DNA from: Asaia bogorensis
Lineage (GTDB): Bacteria > Pseudomonadota > Alphaproteobacteria > Acetobacterales > Acetobacteraceae
Assembly (NCBI GenBank): GCA_943333505.2
Contig: CALQTN020000037.1
Location: forward strand, 1 to 39,175
DNA length: 39,175 bases
Direction: 5' to 3'
Under the pieces are notes generated by a model. That model was not told the DNA's origin. It was given only the letters and a program-made list of their open reading frames with translations, and ran no database searches. Each line of letters begins with the position of its first letter. The stretch's first letter is position 1. The position numbers were made by a program, and so were the translations under genes. Positions 25,714 to 33,903 of this stretch are shown here, piece after piece.

Positions 25714-26220
25714 TCACGCTCCCGAAAAATGCGAGACCGGTGCCTGCACCAAACCCACCATCGCCACGTCCGCCGCCACCACCGGCATCGTCTGCCGGAC
25801 CTGGCGCACCAATACGGGCGGCGGCTCAACGCTCAACATCCGCAAGAGCGGCCGAAGGATGCGCCCGGCTTGCGGCACCGCCGCCAGGAATGCCGCGCAC
25901 TCCGCGTCCGACAGCAAATGCCGCAACTGCGATCCATACCCCAGCACTTCGTAGCCAAGCTTGCGCACCAACCATGTCGGCGCCGTCGGATAGGCAGGTC
26001 GCCTGGTCGGTTGGTGCACCCGGCGGGCACGCAGCGTCGGCGTCCGCATCTGGGGCAACGCGCCCGCCCGCCACATCGCCACCAGCCGTTCCAGGCGCGC
26101 GCCCATCCGGGCAATGCGTCCCCACACTGCCACCAGCAGCACCGTCAGCGCCCGATCACGCGCCGCACGTCGCGCAATCGCGGCTTGCAGGTCAGACAGG
26201 ATGGTGGAGAAATTGAGCAT
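25714..26220 (-). CDS. Acetobacteraceae-type protein of unknown function
   Basis: A 168-aa basic protein, not recognised as a named family. A helical N-terminus (SDLQAAIARRAARDRALTVLLVAVWGRIARM) with a short hydrophobic stretch precedes an Arg/Pro-rich linker and then GSQLRHLLSDAECAAFLAAVPQAGRILRPLLRML (about 96-129). That last segment recurs, as I recall, in many multi-copy short proteins of Acetobacteraceae. The hydrophobic stretch is not a clear membrane anchor. The ATG has no Shine-Dalgarno site, and a 6-bp inverted repeat (26223-26238) lies just upstream. Confidence 0.55.
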   Translation of the reverse strand: MLNFSTILSDLQAAIARRAARDRALTVLLVAVWGRIARMGARLERLVAMWRAGALPQMRTPTLRARRVHQPTRRPAYPTAPTWLVRKLGYEVLGYGSQLRHLLSDAECAAFLAAVPQAGRILRPLLRMLSVEPPPVLVRQVRQTMPVVAADVAMVGLVQAPVSHFSGA

Positions 26221-26222
26221 AA

Positions 26223-26238
26223 TTGTTAATTATAACAA
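26223..26238. promoter_or_regulatory. Inverted repeat upstream of the unknown-function gene
   Basis: TTGTTA (26223-26228) and TAACAA (26233-26238) are perfect inverted halves around ATTA. It is 2 nt upstream of the minus-strand ATG, in an AT-rich patch where a ribosome-binding site would normally be. It may be an operator or a promoter element; there is no binding evidence. Confidence 0.35.
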
Positions 26239-26357
26239 CTCGCCTTTCGCGTCAAGATTTTTCCCGCATGATGACCGCAAACCGGTCGCTAACCTTGTTT
26301 TCATCCAACCCAGACCTTTGTGTTGAGCTAGTCCGCCGCTTCGCATAGGCTCCCACC

Positions 26358-27689
26358 ATGGCCGAACCCGCATATCTCCCCGATACCCCTGACCCAACTG
26401 TCCAGGACCTGATCGCCGCCCGTCCGAATCTGCGGATGGACGCCCAGGCCGGGCTGATGTTCGACGGCGTGCCGCTTGCCAGGATTGCCCATGCCCTGGG
26501 CACCCCGGTCTGGGTCTATTCCGCTGACACCATGCGCGCGCGCCTCGCCGTGTTGAAAACCGCGCTGGGCGGGCTCGATGCCCATGTCCATTATGCGGTC
26601 AAAGCCAATGACCATCTCGCTGTTCTCAAAGTCTTCGCCGAAGGTGGAGCTGGCGCCGATGTGGTGAGCGAGGGCGAATTGCGCCGCGCCCGCCAGGCCG
26701 GGATCGCGGCGGCCGACATCGTCTTCTCCGGCGTTGGCAAAACCGTCGCCGAATTGCGGCTTGCGGTGGCCGAGGGGATCGCCCAGGTCAACATCGAAAG
26801 CCCAGCCGAACTCGAAACATTATCGGCCATCGCCAGCAGCATGGGCAAAACCATGCCGGTGGTTCTGCGCATCAACCCCAATGTCGATGCCGGCACCCAC
26901 GCCAAAATCACCACCGGGCGCGCCGACAACAAATTCGGCATCCCCTATGCCGATGCCGCAGATCTCTACGCCCATGCCGCGGCCCTGCCAGGGATATTGC
27001 CGGTCGGCATCGCGCTGCATATTGGCAGCCAGATCCTCAACCTTGCGCCCTATCGCGCCGCCTATCGCCGTGCCGCCGATCTGGTGCGCGGCATGCGTGA
27101 ACGCGGCCTTGTGGTGGATCGCGTCGATTGCGGCGGCGGCATCGGCATTGGCTATCGCGATGATGCCGGCGCGTCACCCGATGGCTTCGCCGGGGTGTTG
27201 CGCACCACATTCGGCCAGATGGGCGTCCGCCTGATGATCGAGCCGGGACGCTGGTTGATCGGCCCCGCCGGCCTGCTGCTGGCAAGCGTGGTGCTGACCA
27301 AGGCCGATGGCCGCTTCGTTGTGGTCGATGCGGCGATGAACGATCTGATCCGCCCGGCGATGTACGATGCCTATCACGCGATCGTGCCGGTCTCCCCGGT
27401 CGATGCGCTGGCGAAGCTGCGGATCAGCGATATCGTTGGCCCGGTTTGCGAAACCGGCGACACCTTTGCCCGCGCCCGGGAATTGCCGGTGGTCGAGGCC
27501 GGGGCCCTGGTCGCCATCCTTGATGCCGGCGCCTATGGCGCAGTGATGTCGTCAACCTATAACGCCCGCCCCGCCGCCCCGATCGCGCTACTCGATGGCG
27601 GGCGCTGGACCGAAATCCGCCCGCGCCAATCGCATGCTGACCTGTGGGCGAGCGAGCGTGTGCCCGATGCCACCACGGATTGGAACTAG
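26358..27689 (+). CDS. lysA: Diaminopimelate decarboxylase
   Basis: A 443-aa PLP-dependent fold-III enzyme making L-lysine from meso-diaminopimelate, the last step of lysine synthesis. Seen: HYAVKAND with the PLP Lys82, HIGSQ (about 220-224), GGGIG, EPGR and CETGD (364-368, the CESGD active-site motif with the Ser changed to Thr, a tolerated variant), then GAYGAVMSSTYN. The N-terminal ~25 residues are a short extension. The next gene begins 3 nt after its stop. Transcription probably starts in the 137-bp region upstream (26221-26357). Confidence 0.95.
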   Translation: MAEPAYLPDTPDPTVQDLIAARPNLRMDAQAGLMFDGVPLARIAHALGTPVWVYSADTMRARLAVLKTALGGLDAHVHYAVKANDHLAVLKVFAEGGAGADVVSEGELRRARQAGIAAADIVFSGVGKTVAELRLAVAEGIAQVNIESPAELETLSAIASSMGKTMPVVLRINPNVDAGTHAKITTGRADNKFGIPYADAADLYAHAAALPGILPVGIALHIGSQILNLAPYRAAYRRAADLVRGMRERGLVVDRVDCGGGIGIGYRDDAGASPDGFAGVLRTTFGQMGVRLMIEPGRWLIGPAGLLLASVVLTKADGRFVVVDAAMNDLIRPAMYDAYHAIVPVSPVDALAKLRISDIVGPVCETGDTFARARELPVVEAGALVAILDAGAYGAVMSSTYNARPAAPIALLDGGRWTEIRPRQSHADLWASERVPDATTDWN

Positions 27690-27692
27690 GCT

Positions 27693-30380
27693 ATGATCCT
27701 GCCCGAGCAGCCCGAGGATGCCGTCATCCCGCTGCTCAACCGCCTGCGCCGCAAGCGCGCCCTCGCGCGGGTGGTTCTGATCTTTGAAGCCGTTTGGCCC
27801 GCGATATGGCCGGCTTTGGGCGCGGCCGGCGGGTTCGTGGTGCTGGCGCTGCTCGATCTGCCGCGCCGCCTGCCGCCCACCGGCCACAGCGTTTTTCTGG
27901 CGGCAACCGCAATCGCCGTCGCGGCCCTGCTGATCCGTGGCCTGCGCCGCCTGACCTGGCCCGACGCCAACGCAGTGGATCGTCGTCTGGAACGCGCCAC
28001 CGGTCTGTCCCACCGCCCGTTGGCGACGATCGCCGATCGGCCGGTGATTGGCGGCGGCGCGCTGGCGCTGTGGACCGCCCACGTTGCCCGCGCGGCCCGC
28101 CAGTTGACCGATCTGCGCGTCGGCACCCCGCGCCCAGGTCTCGCCGCACGCGATCCACGCGCGCTCCGCGCTGCCCTTTTGCTGGCGCTCGCCGCCAGCC
28201 TGACAATCGCCGGCGAACAGGCCCCGGGGCGGTTGATGCGGGCCATGCAGCCGCAAAGCCCGGTGGGGACCACGGCACCTGCCCTGCAGATCCAGGCCTG
28301 GATCACCCCGCCCGACTATACCGGTCTGGCGCCGATTTTTCTCAAACCCGAAGGCGGCGCGGCGCAAGTGCCAGCCGGGGCATTGTTGACGGTCAACCTC
28401 ACCGGGACCGCGTCCGAGGTGCGCATGGCGCAAGACGGCACGCGCACTCTTTTCACAACCCTCGACACCACCAGCCACCAGATCGAGACCGCGCTGCACA
28501 CCAGCGGGCCAATCCAGATCCTGGTCGGCGGACAGACCCATGCGGTCTGGGATATTGCCGTGGTCGCCGACCTCCCGCCCGAAATTCGCTTTCCCGAACC
28601 GCCCGGGTTGCAACGCGGCCAGCCGCCGCAGGCGCGTTTACCGTGGCAGGCCAGCCACGCTTACGGCATTGCCAGCCTGCAGGCCGAATTGCGCCTGCAT
28701 GACCGGCCGGGCAAAGCCGCCCCGCTGATCGTTACCGTGCCGCTGCCGGCGGTGGCGCCAAAATCGGCCAAGGGCGTGCGCCTGCAGGACCTTACCGCGC
28801 ATCCCTGGGCTGGCCTCGGCGTCGATGCCGGGCTGGTCGGAAAATCGGTTTCCGGCCTGGTCGGGACCTCCGCCGACATGATGTTCGTGCTCCCCGAACG
28901 CGCCTTCCAGCACCCGATTGCCCGCGCGCTGGTGGCGGTTCGCAAGATGCTGAGCCTCGATCCCGACCAGCGCGCACCGGTCCTGCGCGAGCTTGACCGC
29001 CTGTCAGCGCTGGACGATGTCTGGCGCGACGACGCATCAGGCTATCTCAACCTGCGCGCCATCGCCGCCTTGCTGCGGGGCCGCGGCGAAACCGTGGTGG
29101 ACGCCGCCCAGCCCCGGCTATGGGCGCTGATCCTGCATCTTGAGGACGGCGCCGCCGAACGCACCGCCAAGGAACTCGACCGTGCCGATCAGGCACTGCA
29201 AGCCGCGCTCGAAGCGGAAAAGCAGGATAATTCCGTCGATCGCACCGAAATCGAAAAGCTCACCAAGCAGTTGCAGGAAGCCTTGCAACGCCATTTGCAG
29301 GCGCTGACCGATCAGGCCCGCCGCGATCCCGAAACCAACAAATATAACCCCGACGAGCACAAGCTCGATGCACGGGACATGAAGCGCCTCGCCGAACAAA
29401 TGCGCGAGGCCGCGCGTGACGGCCGCATGGACGACGCAAGGCAAAAACTCGCCGAACTGGAAAAAATGCTCGACGAGATGAAAAAAAACCGGCCCGAGCG
29501 CGGCAAAATGACCGAGCGCGAAAAGCAACGCGCCGAACAGCGCGAAAAAGGCCAGCAGCAGATGAGCGTGCTCGCCGATGTGGTCAAACGCGAGGGGGCG
29601 TTGCTCGATCGCAGCCAGACACGCGCCGACGCGGTGGCGCAACAGGCCCGTCGCCCACAATTTGCCCGCCCGTTCGGACCGCAGCCGCCCTCCCAGGAAC
29701 AGTTGGCGCAGCAACAAACCGCCCGTGAGGCCGAGCGTCGGGTCGATCAGCAGGTTCAACTGGCGCTGCGCCGGGTGCTCGGCGAATTAATGGCCCGCCA
29801 GGCTGACCTCACTGGCGACGTGCCGCCCAATCTGGCCGAGGCCGATACCGCGATGCGCGATGCCATGACCGCACTCGCCGAAAGTGGCGATGCCTTCACC
29901 GCCAGTGCCCAAACCCGCGCCATCGAAGCCCTGCAAAAGGGCGGCCAGCAGATGAGCCAACAAATGGCCCAGCAGTTTGGGTCCGCCGACCAGGACGGCG
30001 ACGGCGATGATGGCGACGGCCAGGGCAGCGGGATGGCCGATGGCCAGGACGGCATGGGCGAGGGCGAGGGCGAGGGCCAGGGTGACGGTCTCGGCAACGG
30101 CCAGAACGGCAATCAATACGGTCCCGGCAATGGCCAGAACCGCCGCAACGGCCGCGGTCGCGGCTTTGACCGTCGCGCCGACGATCGGCGCGATCCGCTC
30201 GGCCGGGCGCTCAAGGACGGCACTGGCGGGCGCGACGAAAGCGGTAACGTCAAAGTGCCCGATGAAATGGAACTGGCGCGTACCCGCGAAATCCAGGACG
30301 AACTGCGGCGGCGCAGTGGCGAGCGCGGGCGGCCGCCGGCGGAGTTGGACTATCTGGAACGTTTGTTAAGGCAGTTTTGA
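27693..30380 (+). CDS. TIGR02302/DUF4175 family protein, membrane-anchored with a long acidic tail
   Basis: An 895-aa protein of the alphaproteobacterial TIGR02302 family (DUF4175), of unknown biochemical role. Two hydrophobic segments lie at the N-terminus (about 30-50 and 58-78), then a large beta-rich middle region, then a charged helical stretch around 480-680 (coiled-coil-like, rich in Lys, Glu and Gln), and a Gly/Asp/Gln-rich low-complexity tract at about 765-830 (GEGEGEGQGDGLGNGQNG) before an acidic C-terminus. The neighbourhood lysA-TIGR02302 is, as I recall, conserved in Rhodospirillales. A role in the cell envelope is possible but unproven. Confidence 0.8.
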   Translation: MILPEQPEDAVIPLLNRLRRKRALARVVLIFEAVWPAIWPALGAAGGFVVLALLDLPRRLPPTGHSVFLAATAIAVAALLIRGLRRLTWPDANAVDRRLERATGLSHRPLATIADRPVIGGGALALWTAHVARAARQLTDLRVGTPRPGLAARDPRALRAALLLALAASLTIAGEQAPGRLMRAMQPQSPVGTTAPALQIQAWITPPDYTGLAPIFLKPEGGAAQVPAGALLTVNLTGTASEVRMAQDGTRTLFTTLDTTSHQIETALHTSGPIQILVGGQTHAVWDIAVVADLPPEIRFPEPPGLQRGQPPQARLPWQASHAYGIASLQAELRLHDRPGKAAPLIVTVPLPAVAPKSAKGVRLQDLTAHPWAGLGVDAGLVGKSVSGLVGTSADMMFVLPERAFQHPIARALVAVRKMLSLDPDQRAPVLRELDRLSALDDVWRDDASGYLNLRAIAALLRGRGETVVDAAQPRLWALILHLEDGAAERTAKELDRADQALQAALEAEKQDNSVDRTEIEKLTKQLQEALQRHLQALTDQARRDPETNKYNPDEHKLDARDMKRLAEQMREAARDGRMDDARQKLAELEKMLDEMKKNRPERGKMTEREKQRAEQREKGQQQMSVLADVVKREGALLDRSQTRADAVAQQARRPQFARPFGPQPPSQEQLAQQQTAREAERRVDQQVQLALRRVLGELMARQADLTGDVPPNLAEADTAMRDAMTALAESGDAFTASAQTRAIEALQKGGQQMSQQMAQQFGSADQDGDGDDGDGQGSGMADGQDGMGEGEGEGQGDGLGNGQNGNQYGPGNGQNRRNGRGRGFDRRADDRRDPLGRALKDGTGGRDESGNVKVPDEMELARTREIQDELRRRSGERGRPPAELDYLERLLRQF

Positions 30381-30426
30381 AAGCAGGGATCGTCTTGTTG
30401 TGAACAATTAGAACTGCCTCCCTCCC

Positions 30427-30972
30427 TCACTCTGCGGCTTTGAGATGCTCCTGCAACCGCGGCATCAACTCCACCAGATTGCACGGCCGATGCCGGTTAT
30501 CCAGTTGCGACAGCAGAATCCCGTCCCAGCCATCCTTCACCGCCCCGGTGCTCCCCGGCAAGGCAAACAGATATGTCCCGCGTGACACCCCACCGATCGC
30601 GCGCGATTGCATGGTGGACGTGCCGATCTTGGCATAGCTCAGCATGCGGAACAGCTCGCCAAATCCTTCGATGCGCTTTTCCAGCACCGCGTCGAACGCC
30701 TCGGGGGTCACATCGCGCCCGGTAATGCCGGTGCCCCCGGTGGTGATCACCACGTCGATCGCCGGATCGTCAATCCAGCGGTTGAGCAGCGTGGTGATCG
30801 CGGCGGTATCGTCCTGTTCAATCATCCGGACCGCAACCCGGTGCCCGGCCGCGATAACCCGGGCCGCCAGCGTGTCACCCGATGTGTCGTTGGCTGCGGT
30901 GCGCGTGTCCGAAACCGTCAGCACGGCGATATTGACCGGCAGGAATGGGCGCGTCGGATCGAGGTTCGCCAT
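30427..30972 (-). CDS. moaB: Molybdenum cofactor biosynthesis protein MoaB
   Basis: A 181-aa MogA/MoaB-type protein that adenylylates molybdopterin or otherwise serves molybdenum cofactor assembly. Seen: VLTVSDTRTAANDTSGD, VVITTGGTGITGRDVTPEA and FALPGSTGAVKDGWDGIL; the conserved Asp and Gly residues of the MPT-binding loop are present. It is the downstream partner of the lytic transglycosylase gene (15-nt gap), an accidental-looking pairing. Molybdenum-cofactor function and the tungstate transporter at 8630-10056 both concern group 6 oxyanions, but the two loci are 20 kb apart. Confidence 0.92.
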   Translation of the reverse strand: MANLDPTRPFLPVNIAVLTVSDTRTAANDTSGDTLAARVIAAGHRVAVRMIEQDDTAAITTLLNRWIDDPAIDVVITTGGTGITGRDVTPEAFDAVLEKRIEGFGELFRMLSYAKIGTSTMQSRAIGGVSRGTYLFALPGSTGAVKDGWDGILLSQLDNRHRPCNLVELMPRLQEHLKAAE

Positions 30973-30987
30973 GGCGTATGTCCCGGT

Positions 30988-32853
30988 TCAGTTGACGGCG
31001 TTTTGGGCCGCAGCGGCCGGACGATAGCGCGGCCAGACGCCGGCGGCGAGTTCATCAAGGCTCTCGGCAGGCAAGCCCAGTCGGGCCGCATAAATCCAGC
31101 TATAGGCCAGCACCCGGGGGATGAAAGCGCGGGTTTCATCGATCGGCACAGCCTCGATAAACAGCAGCGGATCGCCGCTATCGCGCATGCCGCCCACCCA
31201 TTTGATGACGCCGCCCGGGCCGGAATTATAGGTTGCCAGCAGGCGCAAAAGATCGCCACCAACCAGACCAATCCCTGCCAGATACCCGACATAGCGCTGC
31301 CCGACCGCGAGGTTGCTCGCCGGATCGTGCAATTGGATGCGCTGGTTGGGGCTGACGAAATGGGCGGTCGCCGGCATGATCTGCATCAGCCCGCGCGCAC
31401 CCGCCGATGACACCATGCTTGTATCGAAATTCGATTCCGTCCGCGCCAGGCCATAAACCAGCGCCGGATCGACGGTAAAGCCACCTTCGGGTTGCAAACG
31501 CGGGATCGGGAAGCGGGTGAAATCGCGCGGCCTGCCGTCCTGGGCCTGAACAAAATCGGCGAGTTGTCCAGCAAGATCGGCAAGTCCCGCACGCTGCGCC
31601 ACCAACATTACCGCCCGGCCGAAGCTGGGCGACACCTGGATCGCCGCCCAGAGCTGCCGTAATTCTGCCTCGGCACGTCCGAGCTGGCCGATTTGCAGCA
31701 GCGCCATCGCCCGCGCCCCAGGCTCACGCGCCATGACGGCATCGAGATCGGCTTCGGACAGCATTTCACGGGCACTGGCAAACGCGACGCCCAGCCCGAG
31801 GATGCGCCCGGCGATCAATCCGTAAAATGTGCGCGGCTCGGCCGCCGCCCGTCCAACCCACTCATAGTAGCCGGCGGGGTCGCGCTGCCGCAAAGCCGCC
31901 CGCGCGGTCCAGAAAGCAGCGCCAGCCCGCATCGCCGCAGTGGTTTGCCGCGCGTGCCAGGATGCCGCGAACAACTCCCGCGCGAGACCTTCCTGCCCCA
32001 TCCGCCAAGCCGCCAACCCGGCGGCAAAACCTGGCAACGCAGCTTCCTCGCACGGGGCCGGCGCGGCACGGCCGCACATTCCCAGGCCCGCGCGCCCAAC
32101 CGCCAGCGCCTCGGCATCGCGGTTGAGGGTAAACAGGATCTGGGCCGCCTCCCCCCGCAACTGGGCGGCGTAGCCCGGCGGCATTCCCGCCGTACGGGCC
32201 ACAACCCGCCCTGGGCTGTCCGGCGTGCGCGCCAGATCCCAGATCGCCTGATCGACCCCACGATTGCGCACCAGCCGCCGATCCGAGGTTTCGGTTTCCT
32301 CAGGCACCGGAATAGCCTGGCCGGATGGCCGATCGGACGATAGCGCGTCAACCGCCGGCACTGGCGGCAGCTTTTCCCCGCGCGGCAGCCGGATTGTCAG
32401 CAACGCGTGCAACGCCTGGGCGTCGGGCAAATCCGCCCAATCGCGCAACCAGCCTTCCAGTTCGCCGGCGCTGGCCCGCGTATGGCGTGACAGCAGCCGA
32501 TCCGCGATCACGTGCCCCACCACACCGCGCACCACCGGGCTCGACTGATCGAGCGCTGCGGTTTCACGGATCGCCGTCGCAATATCGCCGGACGCCTGCA
32601 ACTGGAACACCCGCCGCAGACGCACAGCCTCGGACGGCGATAATGGGTGCGGCAGCACGACCGGGCTTGCATTGGGGCCCCGACCACCAAGGCGCGGAAC
32701 CGCAAACGCGATATCGCCATCTGGTGCTGCTGCAATTTCCGCCGTGGGTTGGGCGTGCACAGACCGGTTGGCGAATGCAACCAGGGCCGCAAGCCCCGCG
32801 ATCAACGCGCAGGCGGCGGGTAGGCGGGAGATCGTGGAACCGGTCCCTCGCAT
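30988..32853 (-). CDS. Soluble lytic murein transglycosylase (GH23)
   Basis: A 621-aa exported enzyme that cleaves peptidoglycan between MurNAc and GlcNAc, forming 1,6-anhydro ends. Signal peptide at 1-35 (hydrophobic CALIAGLAALVAF, cleaved near VHA-Q), then a helical superhelical region to about 440, then the Slt-type catalytic domain: ARTESNF with the catalytic Glu473, SAGARGLMQIMPATA, and AVGQRYVGYLAG...LLATYNSGPG. ATG 32853 gives a proper signal peptide; a TTG at 32892 is in frame but adds a Cys/Arg-rich stretch. It is transcribed from the region holding the 26-bp palindrome and is followed by moaB. Confidence 0.85.
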   Translation of the reverse strand: MRGTGSTISRLPAACALIAGLAALVAFANRSVHAQPTAEIAAAPDGDIAFAVPRLGGRGPNASPVVLPHPLSPSEAVRLRRVFQLQASGDIATAIRETAALDQSSPVVRGVVGHVIADRLLSRHTRASAGELEGWLRDWADLPDAQALHALLTIRLPRGEKLPPVPAVDALSSDRPSGQAIPVPEETETSDRRLVRNRGVDQAIWDLARTPDSPGRVVARTAGMPPGYAAQLRGEAAQILFTLNRDAEALAVGRAGLGMCGRAAPAPCEEAALPGFAAGLAAWRMGQEGLARELFAASWHARQTTAAMRAGAAFWTARAALRQRDPAGYYEWVGRAAAEPRTFYGLIAGRILGLGVAFASAREMLSEADLDAVMAREPGARAMALLQIGQLGRAEAELRQLWAAIQVSPSFGRAVMLVAQRAGLADLAGQLADFVQAQDGRPRDFTRFPIPRLQPEGGFTVDPALVYGLARTESNFDTSMVSSAGARGLMQIMPATAHFVSPNQRIQLHDPASNLAVGQRYVGYLAGIGLVGGDLLRLLATYNSGPGGVIKWVGGMRDSGDPLLFIEAVPIDETRAFIPRVLAYSWIYAARLGLPAESLDELAAGVWPRYRPAAAAQNAVN

Positions 32854-32896
32854 GAGGCGGCGGGCTCTACATGCCTTGCACACGAGACGCAACCCA

Positions 32897-32922
32897 TTTT
32901 AATGATCTCGAGATCATTAAAA
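32897..32922. promoter_or_regulatory. Perfect 26-bp palindrome between UDG and lytic transglycosylase genes
   Basis: Positions 32897-32909 (TTTTAATGATCTC) are exactly complementary to 32910-32922, giving a loopless 26-bp palindrome centred on CTCGAG. It lies 44 nt upstream of the transglycosylase ATG and 47 nt after the UDG stop. It could be an operator, a terminator of the UDG transcript (A/T ends, modest stem GC), or both. Confidence 0.6.
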
Positions 32923-32968
32923 ATACACAAAACGAGATTTCAATATATTACAGCGCGAAGTTACGCGA

Positions 32969-33808
32969 TTATTTTGGGCGATCTTCCGCGATTGTGCGGT
33001 GCAGCAAAAGCCAATCCGCCCATGCATCGCGCTTGGCCCCAGGGCTACGCAACAGATAGGCGGGATGCAGCATCGGCAGGGCTGGTATCGGCGCATCGAG
33101 GCCGGGAATGGTCACCTCGACCCATTTTCCACGCATCTTCAGGATCCCGAGGGACCCTCCCAGCACCGCCTTGGCCGATAACGCCCCCAGCAGCACCAAC
33201 CGCTTCGGACGCACCAGCGCGATGTGGCGCAGCAGAAACGGCAAGCACATCTGGGTCTCGGCCTCGGTCGGGTTGCGATTGCCCGGCGGGCGCCAGGGGA
33301 TCAGGTTGGTGATCAGACAATCCGCCCGTGTCATCCCGATGCTGCCCAGCATCCGGCTGAGCAGCTGGCCGGATGGACCGACGAACGGCAGGCCGGCACG
33401 ATCTTCTTCCGCGCCCGGCCCCTCCCCCACCAGCATCAGCCCAGACGCCGGATTGCCGTCGGCAAAGACCAGATTGGTGGCGGTATCCTTCAGCGCACAG
33501 CCATCAAAGCCGGCAAGCGCTGCCCGCAACCCATCGATGCTGGTGGCCGCCTCGGCAATTTCCCTGGCCCGCAAGGCCGGCGCCGGCAAAGCCCGCTTGG
33601 CGGCCGGCACCGCGACCGGGCGCGCCGCCGCGACCACAGGCGCCACTGGTCCCACTGGTCCCACCGCCACCTGCGCGGGCTGGGCAAATGGCACAACCCC
33701 GACAGGCCGATCCATCGACTGATCCATCAATCGATCGAACGCAAGGTCGGCCAGCGCCTCATCGGCGCCCCACTCTATTTGCAGCCGCAATGCTGTCAGC
33801 GCATCCAT
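32969..33808 (-). CDS. Uracil-DNA glycosylase, family-4-like, without two Fe-S cysteines
   Basis: A 279-aa glycosylase that removes uracil from DNA at the start of base-excision repair. The first 90 residues are an Ala/Pro/Val-rich extension; the catalytic domain follows: MLVGEGPGAEEDRAG (125-139), PFVGPSGQLL and HPAYLLR. By alignment to the Thermus family-4 enzyme, the four Fe-S ligands map to F101, C104, W172 and C188: two cysteines are missing. As I recall, this is shared by alphaproteobacterial relatives. ATG 33808 is preferred because AAGGA is 4 nt upstream; ATG 33859 is in frame but has no ribosome-binding site. Confidence 0.82.
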   Translation of the reverse strand: MDALTALRLQIEWGADEALADLAFDRLMDQSMDRPVGVVPFAQPAQVAVGPVGPVAPVVAAARPVAVPAAKRALPAPALRAREIAEAATSIDGLRAALAGFDGCALKDTATNLVFADGNPASGLMLVGEGPGAEEDRAGLPFVGPSGQLLSRMLGSIGMTRADCLITNLIPWRPPGNRNPTEAETQMCLPFLLRHIALVRPKRLVLLGALSAKAVLGGSLGILKMRGKWVEVTIPGLDAPIPALPMLHPAYLLRSPGAKRDAWADWLLLHRTIAEDRPK

Positions 33809-33903
33809 GCCATCCTTGTCGGGCGGGTTTACCTTTTGCGCAACCGACAAACCTCCCATAAGTTAGCAATACCCGCGCTAAAGCGGCACCACCAGGAGGG
33901 ATT

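Noticed and set aside
25740-26216. Plus-strand Pro/Ala-rich frames opposite the unknown-function gene
   Set aside because: Composition is that of GC-rich antisense sequence; the minus-strand frame carries the recurring segment GSQLRHLLSD.
27794-28702. Plus-strand frame of 302 codons overlapping the TIGR02302 gene
   Set aside because: Arg/Pro/Ala-rich shadow in a second frame of a well-supported gene.
30061-30120. Gly-Glu/Gly-Gln-rich tandem stretch in the TIGR02302 gene as a possible repeat element
   Set aside because: It is low-complexity coding sequence typical of the C-terminal part of this family, not a separate DNA repeat.
33640-33665. Short tandem CACTGGTCC repeats in the UDG gene
   Set aside because: They encode the Gly-Pro-Val-rich linker before the catalytic domain and keep the frame; no sign of a regulatory role.
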